Below are positions 9,029 to 17,614 of a DNA stretch of 64,000 nucleotides, in pieces (position 1 is the stretch's first letter; each line of letters begins with the position of its first letter). A model generated the notes under the pieces. It did no database searches. It was not told the origin of the DNA and was given only the letters and a program-made list of their open reading frames with translations. This stretch comes from Arthrobacter sp. Leaf69. GTDB taxonomy: Bacteria; Actinomycetota; Actinomycetes; Actinomycetales; Micrococcaceae. The DNA is taken from assembly GCF_001422645.1 (NCBI RefSeq), contig NZ_LMLR01000010.1, positions 836,511-900,510 on the forward strand, written 5' to 3'. A program made the position numbers and the translations under genes.

Positions 9029-10396
9029 GTGACTAAAACCGCCTATAACGTCCAGGACGTTATCGACAACACGCCCATGAGATTCAAACGATGGTCCATC
9101 GTCGTCCTCTGTTTCGTGATCGCATTGCTGGACGGATTCGACACGCAGTCCATTGCATTCATCGGACCCGCGATCGCCGAAGACTTCGGCCTGCAGGCCA
9201 CAGACATGACCTGGGTGATCACCGCCAGCACCGTTGGCATGTGCGTGGGCGCGATGTCCCTTGGCACCTTCGGGGACCGGATCGGCCGGAAGAAGACCAT
9301 CCTGCTCGCCCTGGCCCTTTTTGGTGTGTTCTCCCTTGCCGGAGCGTTCGCTCAATCCCTGGAACAGATTGTCATTCTGCGCTTCCTCATTGGCCTCGGC
9401 ATGGGCGGGGCCACCCCGGCACTGCTGGCGTTGACGGCTGAGTACAGCCCCAAATCCCGCCGTGGCACGTTCATGACATTGGTGTTGCTCGGTCTGCCTG
9501 GCGGCGCGCTTCTCGGCGGGCTTGTGGCGGCGGCATGGCTGCCGGTGATGGGCTGGCGCGGCATCTTCCTGGTCGGCGGCGTGCTGCCACTTGCCATGGT
9601 GTTGGTCTGCAGCAGGATGCTCTCGGAATCGCCGGTCTTCCTGGCGGCCAAGGGCACCCCCGCGGCAGACGCACGGGCACGTCAGATCATGGCCTCCATT
9701 TCCGGCAGCCCCGTCAGCCCGGATGCCGTGCTCGCGACAAACGACAAAATGGAGGAGCGCAGCTCTGTCGCTGCACTTTTCTCAGCCAGGTACCGGATGG
9801 TCACGATCGCAGTCTTCGCCACCTACCTGCTCAATTGGATCGCTTGGTTCCTTCTGCTGCTCTGGATGCCAACCGCGCTCAAAATGTTGGGGCTGGCCGG
9901 CTCGCAGGCCGCGATGGGAACCGTTACCGTCAACGGTGCGTTCATCCTCTTCGCCATCCCTCTGTCCATCATCCTGCCCAAGGTAAACCCCAGAAAACTG
10001 CTGCTGGTCATGTTTGCCGCGGGGATCCTCATCGCGCTGGGTCTGGGGCTGGCCGGCTCCAACTTCGCGCTGGTGTTCGTGCTGATCGGGCTGGCCGGCT
10101 TCGGCATTGGCGGCCAGCAGTTGGCCCTGAATTATCTGATCGCCAACGCCTACCCCACTCAACTTCGTGCCACTGCTACCGGCTGGGGCATCGGAATTGG
10201 CCGCCTTGGTGCCATCGTTGGCTCTGCCCTGGGCGGGATCATTCTCACGGGGCTGGGCGTCTCCGGTTACTTCATGGCGCTCGCCGTACCGCTGGTTCTG
10301 GCCGGCCTGGCCACCCTAATGGTGCGGAACTCGGCAAGCCAAGCCGGGGCTGTCCCGACGACTTCGGCGCCATTGGAACGCGAAGCCGTCAGCTAA
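9029..10396 (+). CDS. Aromatic acid:H+ symporter (AAHS-type MFS)
   Basis: A 455-residue, 12-helix major facilitator protein. The first helix carries LLDGFDTQSIAF, matching the DGFD/E motif of the aromatic acid:H+ symporter family (PcaK, BenK, MhpT). The loop 2-3 motif GTFGDRIGRKK and GMGGATPALLALTAEYSPKSRRG in helix 4/loop 4-5 also fit. It should import benzoate-like or hydroxybenzoate-like acids with protons. The start is GTG at 9029. Its position between catA and the BenD-like gene supports an aromatic substrate, probably benzoate, but specificity cannot be read from sequence. Confidence 0.85.
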   Translation: MTKTAYNVQDVIDNTPMRFKRWSIVVLCFVIALLDGFDTQSIAFIGPAIAEDFGLQATDMTWVITASTVGMCVGAMSLGTFGDRIGRKKTILLALALFGVFSLAGAFAQSLEQIVILRFLIGLGMGGATPALLALTAEYSPKSRRGTFMTLVLLGLPGGALLGGLVAAAWLPVMGWRGIFLVGGVLPLAMVLVCSRMLSESPVFLAAKGTPAADARARQIMASISGSPVSPDAVLATNDKMEERSSVAALFSARYRMVTIAVFATYLLNWIAWFLLLLWMPTALKMLGLAGSQAAMGTVTVNGAFILFAIPLSIILPKVNPRKLLLVMFAAGILIALGLGLAGSNFALVFVLIGLAGFGIGGQQLALNYLIANAYPTQLRATATGWGIGIGRLGAIVGSALGGIILTGLGVSGYFMALAVPLVLAGLATLMVRNSASQAGAVPTTSAPLEREAVS

Positions 10397-10541
10397 CGAC
10401 GCAAGAGACGACTGGCAGGGCCCGCGGCAGCGGCGCGGACGGGCAAACCCGGGACCCGCACCGGTGCTGCGGGCACCTGCGAGTTTACGAAAATTGGCCG
10501 TAACCGGCCGAAAGATCCCAGGAAGAAGGGGACGCACAGCA

Positions 10542-11315
10542 ATGCGTTTTACTGACAAGGTTGTAGTGGTAACCGGCGCCGCCCAGGGGATTGGCGCCGT
10601 CGTCGCCCATAAGATTGCCGCCGAGGGCGGCAGCGTCGTCTTGGCGGACCGGTCCGAGCTGGTCATTGAGGTGTGTGCTGAGCTGACGGCCGGTGGTGCT
10701 CCTGCCCGGTATTTTGTCTGCGATCTGGAAACCTATGCAGGCGCCGCGGACCTGATGGCCTACGCCGTGGCGGAGTTCGGCCGGATCGATATCCTGATCA
10801 ACAACGTCGGCGGCACGATCTGGGCCAAGCCCTATGAGCACTACCAGGAGGAGGAGATCGAGGCCGAGGTACGGCGCTCGCTCTTCCCCACCCTGTGGTG
10901 CTGCCGCGCCGTCATGCCGCACATGATCGAGCGGACCGCTGGGGTCATCGTAAATGTCTCCTCGATAGCCACGCGCAGCATCAACCGTGTGCCGTACGCG
11001 GCGTCCAAGGGCGGGATCAACGCCTTGACCGCGTCGCTGGCCTTCGAGGCAGCATCAAAGGGTATACGCGTCGTGGCCACTGCACCCGGCGGCACGCAAG
11101 CCCCGCCGAGGAAGGTTCCACGCAACCCCAACGCGCAGTCCGCCCAAGAAGAGGTCTGGTACCAGCAGATCATAGACCAGACCACCGAAAGCACCCTGTT
11201 CAAGCGCTACGGCACTTTGGAAGAGCAGGCCGCTCCGATCTTGTTCATGGCCTCTGACGACGCCAGCTACATCACCGGTGTGGTGCTGCCGGTGGGCGGC
11301 GGGGACCTCGGATAA
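10542..11315 (+). CDS. benD: BenD-like dihydrodiol carboxylate dehydrogenase (SDR)
   Basis: A 257-residue classical short-chain dehydrogenase. Visible are the cofactor motif TGAAQGIG, NNVGG in place of NNAG, the catalytic serine region NVSSIATR, and YAASK (Tyr/Lys). INRVPYAASKGGINALTASL and VVATAPGGTQAPPRK are characteristic of BenD, which oxidises 1,6-dihydroxycyclohexa-2,4-diene-1-carboxylate to catechol with CO2 loss. GGAAGAAGGGG precedes the ATG at 10542. The benzoate dioxygenase genes benABC that should make its substrate are absent from the window, so the in vivo substrate is uncertain. Confidence 0.78.
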   Translation: MRFTDKVVVVTGAAQGIGAVVAHKIAAEGGSVVLADRSELVIEVCAELTAGGAPARYFVCDLETYAGAADLMAYAVAEFGRIDILINNVGGTIWAKPYEHYQEEEIEAEVRRSLFPTLWCCRAVMPHMIERTAGVIVNVSSIATRSINRVPYAASKGGINALTASLAFEAASKGIRVVATAPGGTQAPPRKVPRNPNAQSAQEEVWYQQIIDQTTESTLFKRYGTLEEQAAPILFMASDDASYITGVVLPVGGGDLG

Positions 11316-11352
11316 CCCAGGCGGTTCGAACAACAGCAGGAAGGGGAAGTCG

Positions 11353-11937
11353 ATGACGCAGGACGTCATGGGAGGCATGGAAAAGCGAGAATTGCGCCAG
11401 GTATTCGGCACGTTCGCCACCGGTGTCACGGTGGTCACCACCCGGACGGACGACGGGGTTGCGCATGGCACCACGGTCAACGCGTTCGCCGCGGTATCCG
11501 TCGACCCGCCGCTGGTCCAGATCACGCTGACCCGGGCCTCGCGCGCCGCTGGGTACCTTGAAGGTGCCCCGTTCGCCATCAACATCCTGTCCCTCGAACA
11601 AGTCGATGCGGCCCGGCACTTTTCCGGCGAAGTCGTCGACACGGAACCGGAATGGACTCTGAACGGCAACGTCCCGGTGCTGACCGGGAACGCCGCCACG
11701 CTTAAGTGCCGGCCGTGGAACATCTACGACGGCGGTGACCACATCATCGTTGTCGGCGAGGTCATGGCCATGGACATCACACAGCGTGAACCGCTCGTGT
11801 TCTTCGGCGGTGAGTTCCGCACAATGGGGCGCCGCGTCGAGGCAATTCGGTCGGATCACTCCGGCGCTGACTCCGAATCGGGCTGGTTCGCGGGGTCCAA
11901 CTACTTCAGGCCGCTTCATGCCCCAAAGTCCCGCTAG
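11353..11937 (+). CDS. Flavin reductase of two-component monooxygenase type
   Basis: A 194-residue flavin-reductase-domain protein (HpaC/DIM6 family). Segments are LRQVFGTFATGVTVVTTR, GTTVNAFAAVSVDPPLVQITL, and the C-terminal VGEVMAMDITQREPLVFFGGEF. Such proteins use NAD(P)H to reduce FMN or FAD for a partner flavin-dependent oxygenase. The ATG at 11353 has AGGAAGGGGAAG upstream; the gene follows the BenD-like gene by 37 nt and is probably cotranscribed. No oxygenase partner is adjacent. It may serve a monooxygenase located elsewhere. Confidence 0.82.
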   Translation: MTQDVMGGMEKRELRQVFGTFATGVTVVTTRTDDGVAHGTTVNAFAAVSVDPPLVQITLTRASRAAGYLEGAPFAINILSLEQVDAARHFSGEVVDTEPEWTLNGNVPVLTGNAATLKCRPWNIYDGGDHIIVVGEVMAMDITQREPLVFFGGEFRTMGRRVEAIRSDHSGADSESGWFAGSNYFRPLHAPKSR

Positions 11938-11961
11938 CCTGCCCGGGGCCCCGGCGCGGGG

Positions 11962-12300
11962 CTAGGTCCCCGAGTAAGCCGTCAGCAGCTCGGCCATGCC
12001 CGGGTCGCCGCTCATGCCGGCGAGGGCGACGGCGGCGGCGGTCATCGCGCCGGCGAAGCCCGTGGTGCACGCGGTCATCACGGCAAAGAACTTCCAGTCA
12101 TCGCGGAGGACGCTCCGCATCGTGTCCGGCATTCGCAGCCCGGGAGAGATCATGTTGGGGGCGCTGTCCGTGGATCCGTCGTCCAGATAGGCGACGACGC
12201 GGCCGGACTGGCGGTCGACGCGCATGGCGCTGATGTGGTTGCCGTGCCGGGCGAGGAGAATGTCGTGGCCAACCAGCTGGCGGCGCTGAAGAGTGAGCAT
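11962..12300 (-). CDS. Hypothetical protein, 112 aa
   Basis: Not recognised. From the ATG at 12300 (AAGGG 6 nt upstream) the protein runs MLTLQRRQLVGHDILLARHG, a small beta-rich section (GNHISAMRVDRQSGRVVAYL), then a C-terminal Ala-rich hydrophobic stretch (TGFAGAMTAAAVALAGM). An ATG two codons upstream is an alternative. It is convergent with the flavin reductase and divergent from the acyl-CoA ligase. Codon use matches its neighbours, which supports a real gene, but no function can be given. Confidence 0.5.
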   Translation of the reverse strand: MLTLQRRQLVGHDILLARHGNHISAMRVDRQSGRVVAYLDDGSTDSAPNMISPGLRMPDTMRSVLRDDWKFFAVMTACTTGFAGAMTAAAVALAGMSGDPGMAELLTAYSGT

Positions 12301-12519
12301 GTTCATCCCTTGGAACTCAAGAATATTGGACGTCCACGCCGGTGGGGGCACCTTCAATTTTACCGCCGGCACAGTGCCGCGACGGGGCGGAATCCCCGTG
12401 AGCCTGCCCACGGGGCGTGGTGACGCGCGTCAAGGCGGACCTGTCCCGGACGGTCCGCCGGCACTAGAGTGGCACCAGCCGCCGCCACTCTGGCGGACGC
12501 GGATCAAAGGAGATGTTGC

Positions 12520-14118
12520 GTGTTTTCGAGCCCGTTCCCCGATGTGGAAATTCCCAATGTCAGCCTCTACGACTACCTCTTTGGCGGCCTGGTGGAGGCG
12601 GACCTGGACCGGATCGCCGTCGTCGACGGCACGAGCGGCGCGGAGACCAGTTACCGGACCCTGGTGGGGCAGATCGACGCCGTTGCCGGAGCCGTGGCGG
12701 CGCGGGGCCTGGGCGTCCACGGCGTGGCGGCGATCCTGTGCCCCAACGTCCCGGCTTTCGCCGTGGTTTTCCACGGACTCCTGCGGGCCGGCGCCACGGT
12801 CACCACCGTCAACTCCCTGTACACGGCGGACGAGATCGCCCTCCAGCTTGACGACGCCGGAGCCGAATGGATGTTTACGGTCTCGGCCCTGCTCCCCGCA
12901 GCCCGGGAAGCCGCCACGCGTGCCGGGATCCCGGCGGACAGGCTCGTCGTGCTCGACGGCGCCGCCGGCCACCCCTCGCTGCGGGACCTGCTGACCGCCG
13001 GCGCCCCGGCGCCGGACGTCACGTTCGATCCCGCTACCCACGTGGCCGTCCTGCCGTACTCTTCCGGGACCACCGGCCGGCCCAAGGGAGTGATGCTCAG
13101 CCACCGGAACCTTGTGGCGAACGCCGAGCAGTCCCGCGGGCTGCTCAAGGTCACCGCTGAGGACCGGCTGCTGGCGCTACTGCCGTTTTTCCACATCTAC
13201 GGACTGACCGTGCTGCTGAACCTCGCCCTGCGCCAGCGCGCCTGCCTCGTGACGATGCCGAAGTTTGACCTGGCCGAGTTCCTGCGGATCATCCAGGACC
13301 ACCGGTGCAGCTACCTTTTTATTGCCCCGCCGGTGGCCGTGGCCCTGACAAAGCACCCGATGGTGGCCGACTACGATCTCAGCTCGGTGCACACCGCACT
13401 GTCCGGAGCGGCGCCCCTCGACGGGGAACTGGGCGGCAGGCTGGCCGAACGCCTTGGCTGCCGGGTCCTGCAGGGCTACGGCATGACCGAGATGAGCCCG
13501 GTGTCCCACCTGATCCCCGCTGACGCCGCCGAGCTGCCCGTCAGCTCGGTGGGATACACGGTCCCCAATATGGACTGCCGGCTGCTGGATCCCGCCACCG
13601 GGGACGACATCGACGTTCCGGCCGAGGGCACCAGCGCGCCCGGGCACCTTCTCTGCCGGGGACCGAACGTGATGCTCGGCTACCTCAACCACGCCGAGGA
13701 AACGGCGGACACCCTCGATGCCGACGGTTTCCTGCGCACTGGGGACATTGCCACCGTGGACGCCCACGGCGTCGTCACCATCGTCGACCGGCTCAAGGAA
13801 CTGATCAAGTACAAGGGCTACCAGATCGCTCCGGCGGAGCTTGAGGCGCTGCTCCTCACGCATCCCGGCATCGCCGACGCCGCGGTGATCGGCACGTCCG
13901 ACGCCGACGGCCAGGAAGTGCCGATGGCGTTTGTGGTGCGCCAGCCCGGAGACAACGGCGAGCGGCTCGACGAGGCCGCGGTGATGGACTTCGTGGCGGC
14001 CAAGGTGGCGCCCTTCAAGAAGATCCGGCGGGTGGAGTTCATCGACGCCGTGCCCAAGTCCTCCTCCGGCAAAATCCTGCGCCGGAAGCTCAAGACGGCT
14101 GAGGCTGCAGCCGGATAA
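12520..14118 (+). CDS. 4-coumarate-CoA ligase-like AMP-dependent acyl-CoA synthetase
   Basis: A 532-residue ANL-superfamily adenylate-forming enzyme that activates a carboxylic acid to acyl-AMP and then acyl-CoA. The P-loop-like motif is YSSGTTGRPKGVMLSHRN, the A5-type motif is QGYGMTEMSP, the hinge region is VDRLKELIKYKGYQIAPAELE, and the C-terminal catalytic lysine lies in PKSSSGKILRR. The overall pattern is closest to 4CL/aryl-CoA ligases. GTG at 12520 is preferred, with AAAGGAG 7 nt upstream. Placement beside aromatic catabolism suggests a phenylpropanoid or aryl acid, but medium-chain acids are possible. Confidence 0.83.
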   Translation: MFSSPFPDVEIPNVSLYDYLFGGLVEADLDRIAVVDGTSGAETSYRTLVGQIDAVAGAVAARGLGVHGVAAILCPNVPAFAVVFHGLLRAGATVTTVNSLYTADEIALQLDDAGAEWMFTVSALLPAAREAATRAGIPADRLVVLDGAAGHPSLRDLLTAGAPAPDVTFDPATHVAVLPYSSGTTGRPKGVMLSHRNLVANAEQSRGLLKVTAEDRLLALLPFFHIYGLTVLLNLALRQRACLVTMPKFDLAEFLRIIQDHRCSYLFIAPPVAVALTKHPMVADYDLSSVHTALSGAAPLDGELGGRLAERLGCRVLQGYGMTEMSPVSHLIPADAAELPVSSVGYTVPNMDCRLLDPATGDDIDVPAEGTSAPGHLLCRGPNVMLGYLNHAEETADTLDADGFLRTGDIATVDAHGVVTIVDRLKELIKYKGYQIAPAELEALLLTHPGIADAAVIGTSDADGQEVPMAFVVRQPGDNGERLDEAAVMDFVAAKVAPFKKIRRVEFIDAVPKSSSGKILRRKLKTAEAAAG

Positions 14119-14129
14119 GACTGCCGCTG

Positions 14130-14168
14130 CCCGACTGGCGGTCCAGCCACGCTGGAGCGCTAGTCGGG
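14130..14168. terminator. Bidirectional hairpin between convergent genes
   Basis: An 18-bp imperfect stem (14130-14147 with 14151-14168, CAC loop) with two non-Watson-Crick positions. It includes the inner arms TCCAGC/GCTGGA and the outer arms CCCGACT/AGTCGGG. It covers the stop codon of the universal stress protein gene and lies 12 nt after the ligase stop. Confidence 0.6.
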
Positions 14169-14591
14169 GACGTCCGTCTTGGCGATGTAAACGTCGCAGG
14201 GGGCGTTGTGCGCCACGGAGTTGGCAACGCTCCCGAGCACACGCCCCAGCCCCCTCATCCGGCGGTTGCCGACCACGATCAGCTGCGCGCCGGATCGTGC
14301 CGCTTCGTCGATGAGAGCCTCGGCCGGCTTGCCGCGGGCGGCCGCGTACGTGACGTGGAGTGCAGGAGTGCGCAGGCTGTCTGCGACGCTCCGCGCGACT
14401 TTCTCCGCGTCGCCGGCGTCGGAGACAATCCACTTGTCGCCGCCGCTGCTGTAGACCTCTGTCCTGTCGCTGTCGAACGCGCTGACCACATGAAGGGTGG
14501 CCCCGAGCGAAGTGGCCAGGTCGCGTGCGGTTTGCGCGGCCCGCAGGGCAGTCTCGCTGCCATCGACGCCGACAACAATAATTCCGGTCAT
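14160..14591 (-). CDS. Universal stress protein (UspA family)
   Basis: A 143-residue single-domain Usp protein: MTGIIVVGVDGSETALRAAQ at the N-terminus and the C-terminal nucleotide-site segment GNRRMRGLGRVLGS followed by HNAPCDVYI. Compared with the canonical G-x2-G-x9-G-S/T ATP motif, the second glycine is arginine and the spacing is one residue short, so ATP binding may be weakened. GGAGCACTTC precedes the ATG at 14591. The upstream neighbour is an aminotransferase gene on the same strand, 49 nt away. Confidence 0.85.
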   Translation of the reverse strand: MTGIIVVGVDGSETALRAAQTARDLATSLGATLHVVSAFDSDRTEVYSSGGDKWIVSDAGDAEKVARSVADSLRTPALHVTYAAARGKPAEALIDEAARSGAQLIVVGNRRMRGLGRVLGSVANSVAHNAPCDVYIAKTDVPD

Positions 14592-14640
14592 GAAGTGCTC
14601 CTTGAGATCAACGAACGGCTGGCCATAACAATGATTCAGG

Positions 14641-15933
14641 CTACAGCGCGGCGATGGCTTCCCGCAGGACCGGTGCCAGCCGGCGGACCCCTTCGCGGAT
14701 GGTCTCCGGCGGTACGGCGCTGAAAGCCAGCCGGATCTTGTTGGAGGGATCGTCGGAATGGGTGAAGGCCGCACCCGGAATGAAGACCACCCCGGCGTCG
14801 ATGGCCTTCTTCAGCAGGGGGTAGGTGTCCACGCCGTCGGGCAGGGTGACCCAGACGAAGAATCCGCCTTCCGGCCGGGTCCAGCTCAGGCCCGGCGGCA
14901 TAAACTCGCCGAGGGCGGCCAGCATGGCATCGCACCGTTCCTTGTACAGTCCCCGGTACGTCTCGATCTGGCCGCGCCAGTCGTAGTCGCGGAGGTAGGC
15001 GGACACCAGCATCTGGTTGAGGGTCGGCGGGCACAGGGTGACCGCTTCCGAGGCGAGGTAGTAGCGGCGCTGGAGGTGCGCGGGGACGAGGGCCCAGCCG
15101 ATCCGCAGACCGGGCGCGAAGATTTTCGAGAAGGACCCCATGTAGATCACGTCGTCCGGGTTGGCGGCCCGCAGCGGCGTGAGCGGCTTACCGTCGAACC
15201 GAAGCAGTCCGTAGGGATTGTCCTCCAGCACCAAAATATTCGCATTGCGGCATATGTCCACAACCTGCTGCCGCCGCTCCGCCGACAGGGTGACGCCGGA
15301 GGGGTTGTTGAAGCTGGGGATGGTGTACAGGAACTTGATGTTCTTGCCGGCCGTCTGCAGGGCGGCGATTTTTGCCTCGAGGAGGTCCGGGGCGATGCCG
15401 TCGCCGTCCATCGGCACGGTGGCGACCTGGACCTGGTAGGCCTCGAAGGTGTTGAGCGCGCCGACATAGGTGGGATCCTCCACCAGCACCACGTCCCCCG
15501 GGTTGCAGAAGACTTTGGTGGCGACATCCTGGGCCGACTGCGAACCCGCGGTGACCACCACGTTCTCCGGTTTGGCGTCCAGGATTCCCTCCGCGGCCAT
15601 GACTTCGCAGATCTGGGTGCGGAGTTCCTCGGTGCCCTGGCCGCCGCCGTACTGCAGGGCGGTCATTCCCTGTTCGGCGATGATCTTCGCGGCGGTCTGG
15701 CCGAGCCGTTCCAGCGGCAGGGACTGGAGGTATGGGCTTCCGCCGGCCAGGGACACGAGGCCGGGGCGCAGCGAGATGTCGAAGACATCGCGGACTGCCG
15801 ATTGCTTGATGTTTGCTGCGCGCTCCGAGAACAGGTCCTCGTGGCGGTGGGCGGACGTAGCCGCACGTTCGATTGCGTCAATTGCCTCGGCCGGAAGTAC
15901 TACTGCGGCGGCATCAAGTGTTTCGTGGGTCAC
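14641..15933 (-). CDS. PLP-dependent aminotransferase (class I/II, 2-aminoadipate type)
   Basis: A 430-residue aminotransferase of the LysN/ARO8-like group. Diagnostic segments are DVFDISLRPGLVSLAGGSPY, VTAGSQSAQDVATKVF, VLVEDPTYVGALNTF, IPSFNNPSGVTLS, and the PLP lysine in YMGSFSKIFAPGLRIGW. There is no N-terminal GntR HTH, so it is not a MocR regulator. GTG at 15933 (GGGAG upstream) was chosen over more upstream in-frame codons, which run through low-complexity sequence. Substrate is unknown; this group handles aromatic, branched or 2-aminoadipate amino donors. Confidence 0.82.
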   Translation of the reverse strand: MTHETLDAAAVVLPAEAIDAIERAATSAHRHEDLFSERAANIKQSAVRDVFDISLRPGLVSLAGGSPYLQSLPLERLGQTAAKIIAEQGMTALQYGGGQGTEELRTQICEVMAAEGILDAKPENVVVTAGSQSAQDVATKVFCNPGDVVLVEDPTYVGALNTFEAYQVQVATVPMDGDGIAPDLLEAKIAALQTAGKNIKFLYTIPSFNNPSGVTLSAERRQQVVDICRNANILVLEDNPYGLLRFDGKPLTPLRAANPDDVIYMGSFSKIFAPGLRIGWALVPAHLQRRYYLASEAVTLCPPTLNQMLVSAYLRDYDWRGQIETYRGLYKERCDAMLAALGEFMPPGLSWTRPEGGFFVWVTLPDGVDTYPLLKKAIDAGVVFIPGAAFTHSDDPSNKIRLAFSAVPPETIREGVRRLAPVLREAIAAL

Positions 15934-16007
15934 ATCTCCCAGAATACAACCCTTGTTGCTACAGGGGAAACGTTTGTTTCCTTCCACCCGGATTCGCGTC
16001 GGAAACG

Positions 16008-16041
16008 GACAGCCGCCACGTGGATCCACGTGGCGGCTGTC
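16008..16041. terminator. 34-bp perfect palindrome
   Basis: Positions 16008-16041 form a perfect inverted repeat centred on GGATCC, with half-site GACAGCCGCCACGTGGA. It lies 27 nt after the FMN reductase stop (minus strand) and 75 nt before the aminotransferase start. It is probably the terminator separating the two genes, although a loop-free palindrome this long is unusual. Confidence 0.55.
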
Positions 16042-16068
16042 TGAAATCGGCGCGAAATCGACGGGGAA

Positions 16069-16632
16069 TTAGGCCGCGGTAGCCGTACGGGATTCTTCCA
16101 GCGCGTCGAAGACACCCTTGATCTGCTCCACGACCTCGGCGTCGTCCTTGGGGTGGACTTCGGCGAAGCGGACCATGGAACCCGGGACAGCCAGCTTGAC
16201 GTCCTCGAGGACACGGGCGCCGGCGATGCCTACAGCCTTGCGGGCCTCGTCCTGGGCCCAGACTCCGCCGAACTGGCCGAAGGCGGTGCCGACGACGGCA
16301 GTCGGCTTGCCGTTCAGGGCGCCGGCGCCGAACGGGCGGGACAGCCAGTCGATGGCGTTCTTGAGCGAGGCGGGCACCGTGCCGTTGTGCTCCGGGGTGA
16401 CCAGGAGCAGGGTGTCGGCGTCGTTCGCGGCGGCGCGCAGGGCGGCGGCGGCGGCCGGGACCTGACCCTCGACGTCGATGTCCTCGTTGTAGAACGGGAT
16501 GTTGCCGAGGCTGTCATGGATGAGCACCTCAACCTGTTCCGGCGCGTTCAGCTGGATGGCTTCGGCCAGCTTCTGGTTGGTGGAATCCGCGCGGAGGCTG
16601 CCGACCAGGGTGAGTACGGTGTTCTTGGACAT
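16069..16632 (-). CDS. NAD(P)H-dependent FMN reductase (flavodoxin-like)
   Basis: A 187-residue NADPH-dependent FMN reductase / quinone reductase-like protein with a flavodoxin fold. Signature segments are LTLVGSLRADSTNQKLAEAI (phosphate-binding loop), LLLVTPEHNGTVPASLKNAIDW (the family EYN motif appears as EHN) and GQFGGVWAQDEARK. It likely reduces FMN, quinones or azo/nitro compounds in the cytosol. GGAG precedes the ATG at 16632. It is divergent from a TetR gene with an operator-like palindrome between, so it is probably that regulator's target. Confidence 0.83.
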   Translation of the reverse strand: MSKNTVLTLVGSLRADSTNQKLAEAIQLNAPEQVEVLIHDSLGNIPFYNEDIDVEGQVPAAAAALRAAANDADTLLLVTPEHNGTVPASLKNAIDWLSRPFGAGALNGKPTAVVGTAFGQFGGVWAQDEARKAVGIAGARVLEDVKLAVPGSMVRFAEVHPKDDAEVVEQIKGVFDALEESRTATAA

Positions 16633-16712
16633 GTGAACTCCTAGGTTTCGCGCCACAGGTGATCCTGCGGCTGGATGATCATGGAGGCTTTGCCGGCCTT
16701 CACTGATCAAAA

Positions 16713-16726
16713 CGGACTGCGGTCCG
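16713..16726. promoter_or_regulatory. TetR-type operator CGGAC-TGCG-GTCCG
   Basis: A 14-bp near-palindrome with perfect 5-bp arms lies between the divergent FMN reductase (start 16632) and TetR (start 16757) genes, 17 nt upstream of the TetR -10 box. Size and position fit autoregulation by the TetR protein with co-control of the reductase. Confidence 0.5.
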
Positions 16727-16743
16727 CTTCTATTCCCCGGGAC

Positions 16744-16749
16744 TAGACT
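16744..16749 (+). promoter_or_regulatory. -10 box TAGACT, apparently leaderless start
   Basis: TAGACT ends 7 nt before the GTG at 16757 and no Shine-Dalgarno sequence is present. This fits a leaderless mRNA. Confidence 0.5.
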
Positions 16750-16756
16750 GTGCGGT

Positions 16757-17353
16757 GTGAGCTCAATCCCAATGCGCCCGGGCCTGGAGCCCGAGCGCCG
16801 CGACGCCGCCCGGAACCGCGAGCTGCTGCTCCGTGCTGCCCGCGAGCTTATTGAGGAGTGCGGGGCCGACGGCCTGACCATGGGAACGCTGGCGCAGCGG
16901 GCCGGCGTGGGCAAGGGGACGGTGTTCCGGCGGTTCGGCAGCCGGGCCGGACTCATGATGACCCTCCTGAGTGACGCGGAGGCCCACTTCCAGGGACGCT
17001 TTATGTTCGGTCCGCCCCCGCTCGGCCCCGGCGCACCGCCGCTGGAGCGGCTCATCGCCTTTGGCGAGGAGCGCATCGCCTGGGTGTTGGAATTCGGCGA
17101 GCTGGCCCGGGCCGCGGACGTGTCGGCCTACAACCGGTTCGACGTGCCGGCGGCCGTCCTCTGGCACCGGCACCTGGAGATGCTGCTGCGGGAAGCGGGG
17201 GTCACCACGGATCCCTGGCTGATGGCCACATCGCTGAGCGCTGTGCTGGAGCCTGAGCGGATCCTGCATGCCGTCCGCGTGCACCACATAGCCCCGGAGC
17301 GGCTCGCCGCGTCGTGGCGCGAGCTCGTCTCGCGCGTAGTCCGCGGAGCGTAG
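16757..17353 (+). CDS. TetR-family regulator
   Basis: A 198-residue TetR protein. The HTH is in the N-terminal third (AARELIEECGADGLTMGTLA, AGVGKGTVFRRFGSRAGL) and a ligand-binding helical domain follows. The GTG at 16757 fits the -10 box just upstream. It is divergent from the FMN reductase gene and likely represses it; the inducer is unknown but could be a quinone or other electrophile. Downstream the ABC transporter operon begins more than 250 nt later and is probably unrelated. Confidence 0.85.
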   Translation: MSSIPMRPGLEPERRDAARNRELLLRAARELIEECGADGLTMGTLAQRAGVGKGTVFRRFGSRAGLMMTLLSDAEAHFQGRFMFGPPPLGPGAPPLERLIAFGEERIAWVLEFGELARAADVSAYNRFDVPAAVLWHRHLEMLLREAGVTTDPWLMATSLSAVLEPERILHAVRVHHIAPERLAASWRELVSRVVRGA

Positions 17354-17614
17354 GCGGGCGCGGCTCTCCGGCTCACACGGATCAAATCAATTCCCCTGAA
17401 TTATTCATAACGATCTGATACCTGACTGCCGGAACGCCGGGCAGGCGGCATCTGGCGGCAATATCGATGTGATAGTTTCCTCTGGAATGTGACCTGCAAC
17501 ATAGCCCACAAGGGCCTGCCGAAAGGCCTGCAGGCGGCCAGATACCCGCTGGCCCAGATCCCGGATCGGCAGCGGTAATCCCCTGCCGGATGGGGACTAC
17601 GGAAGGATCAGGTA

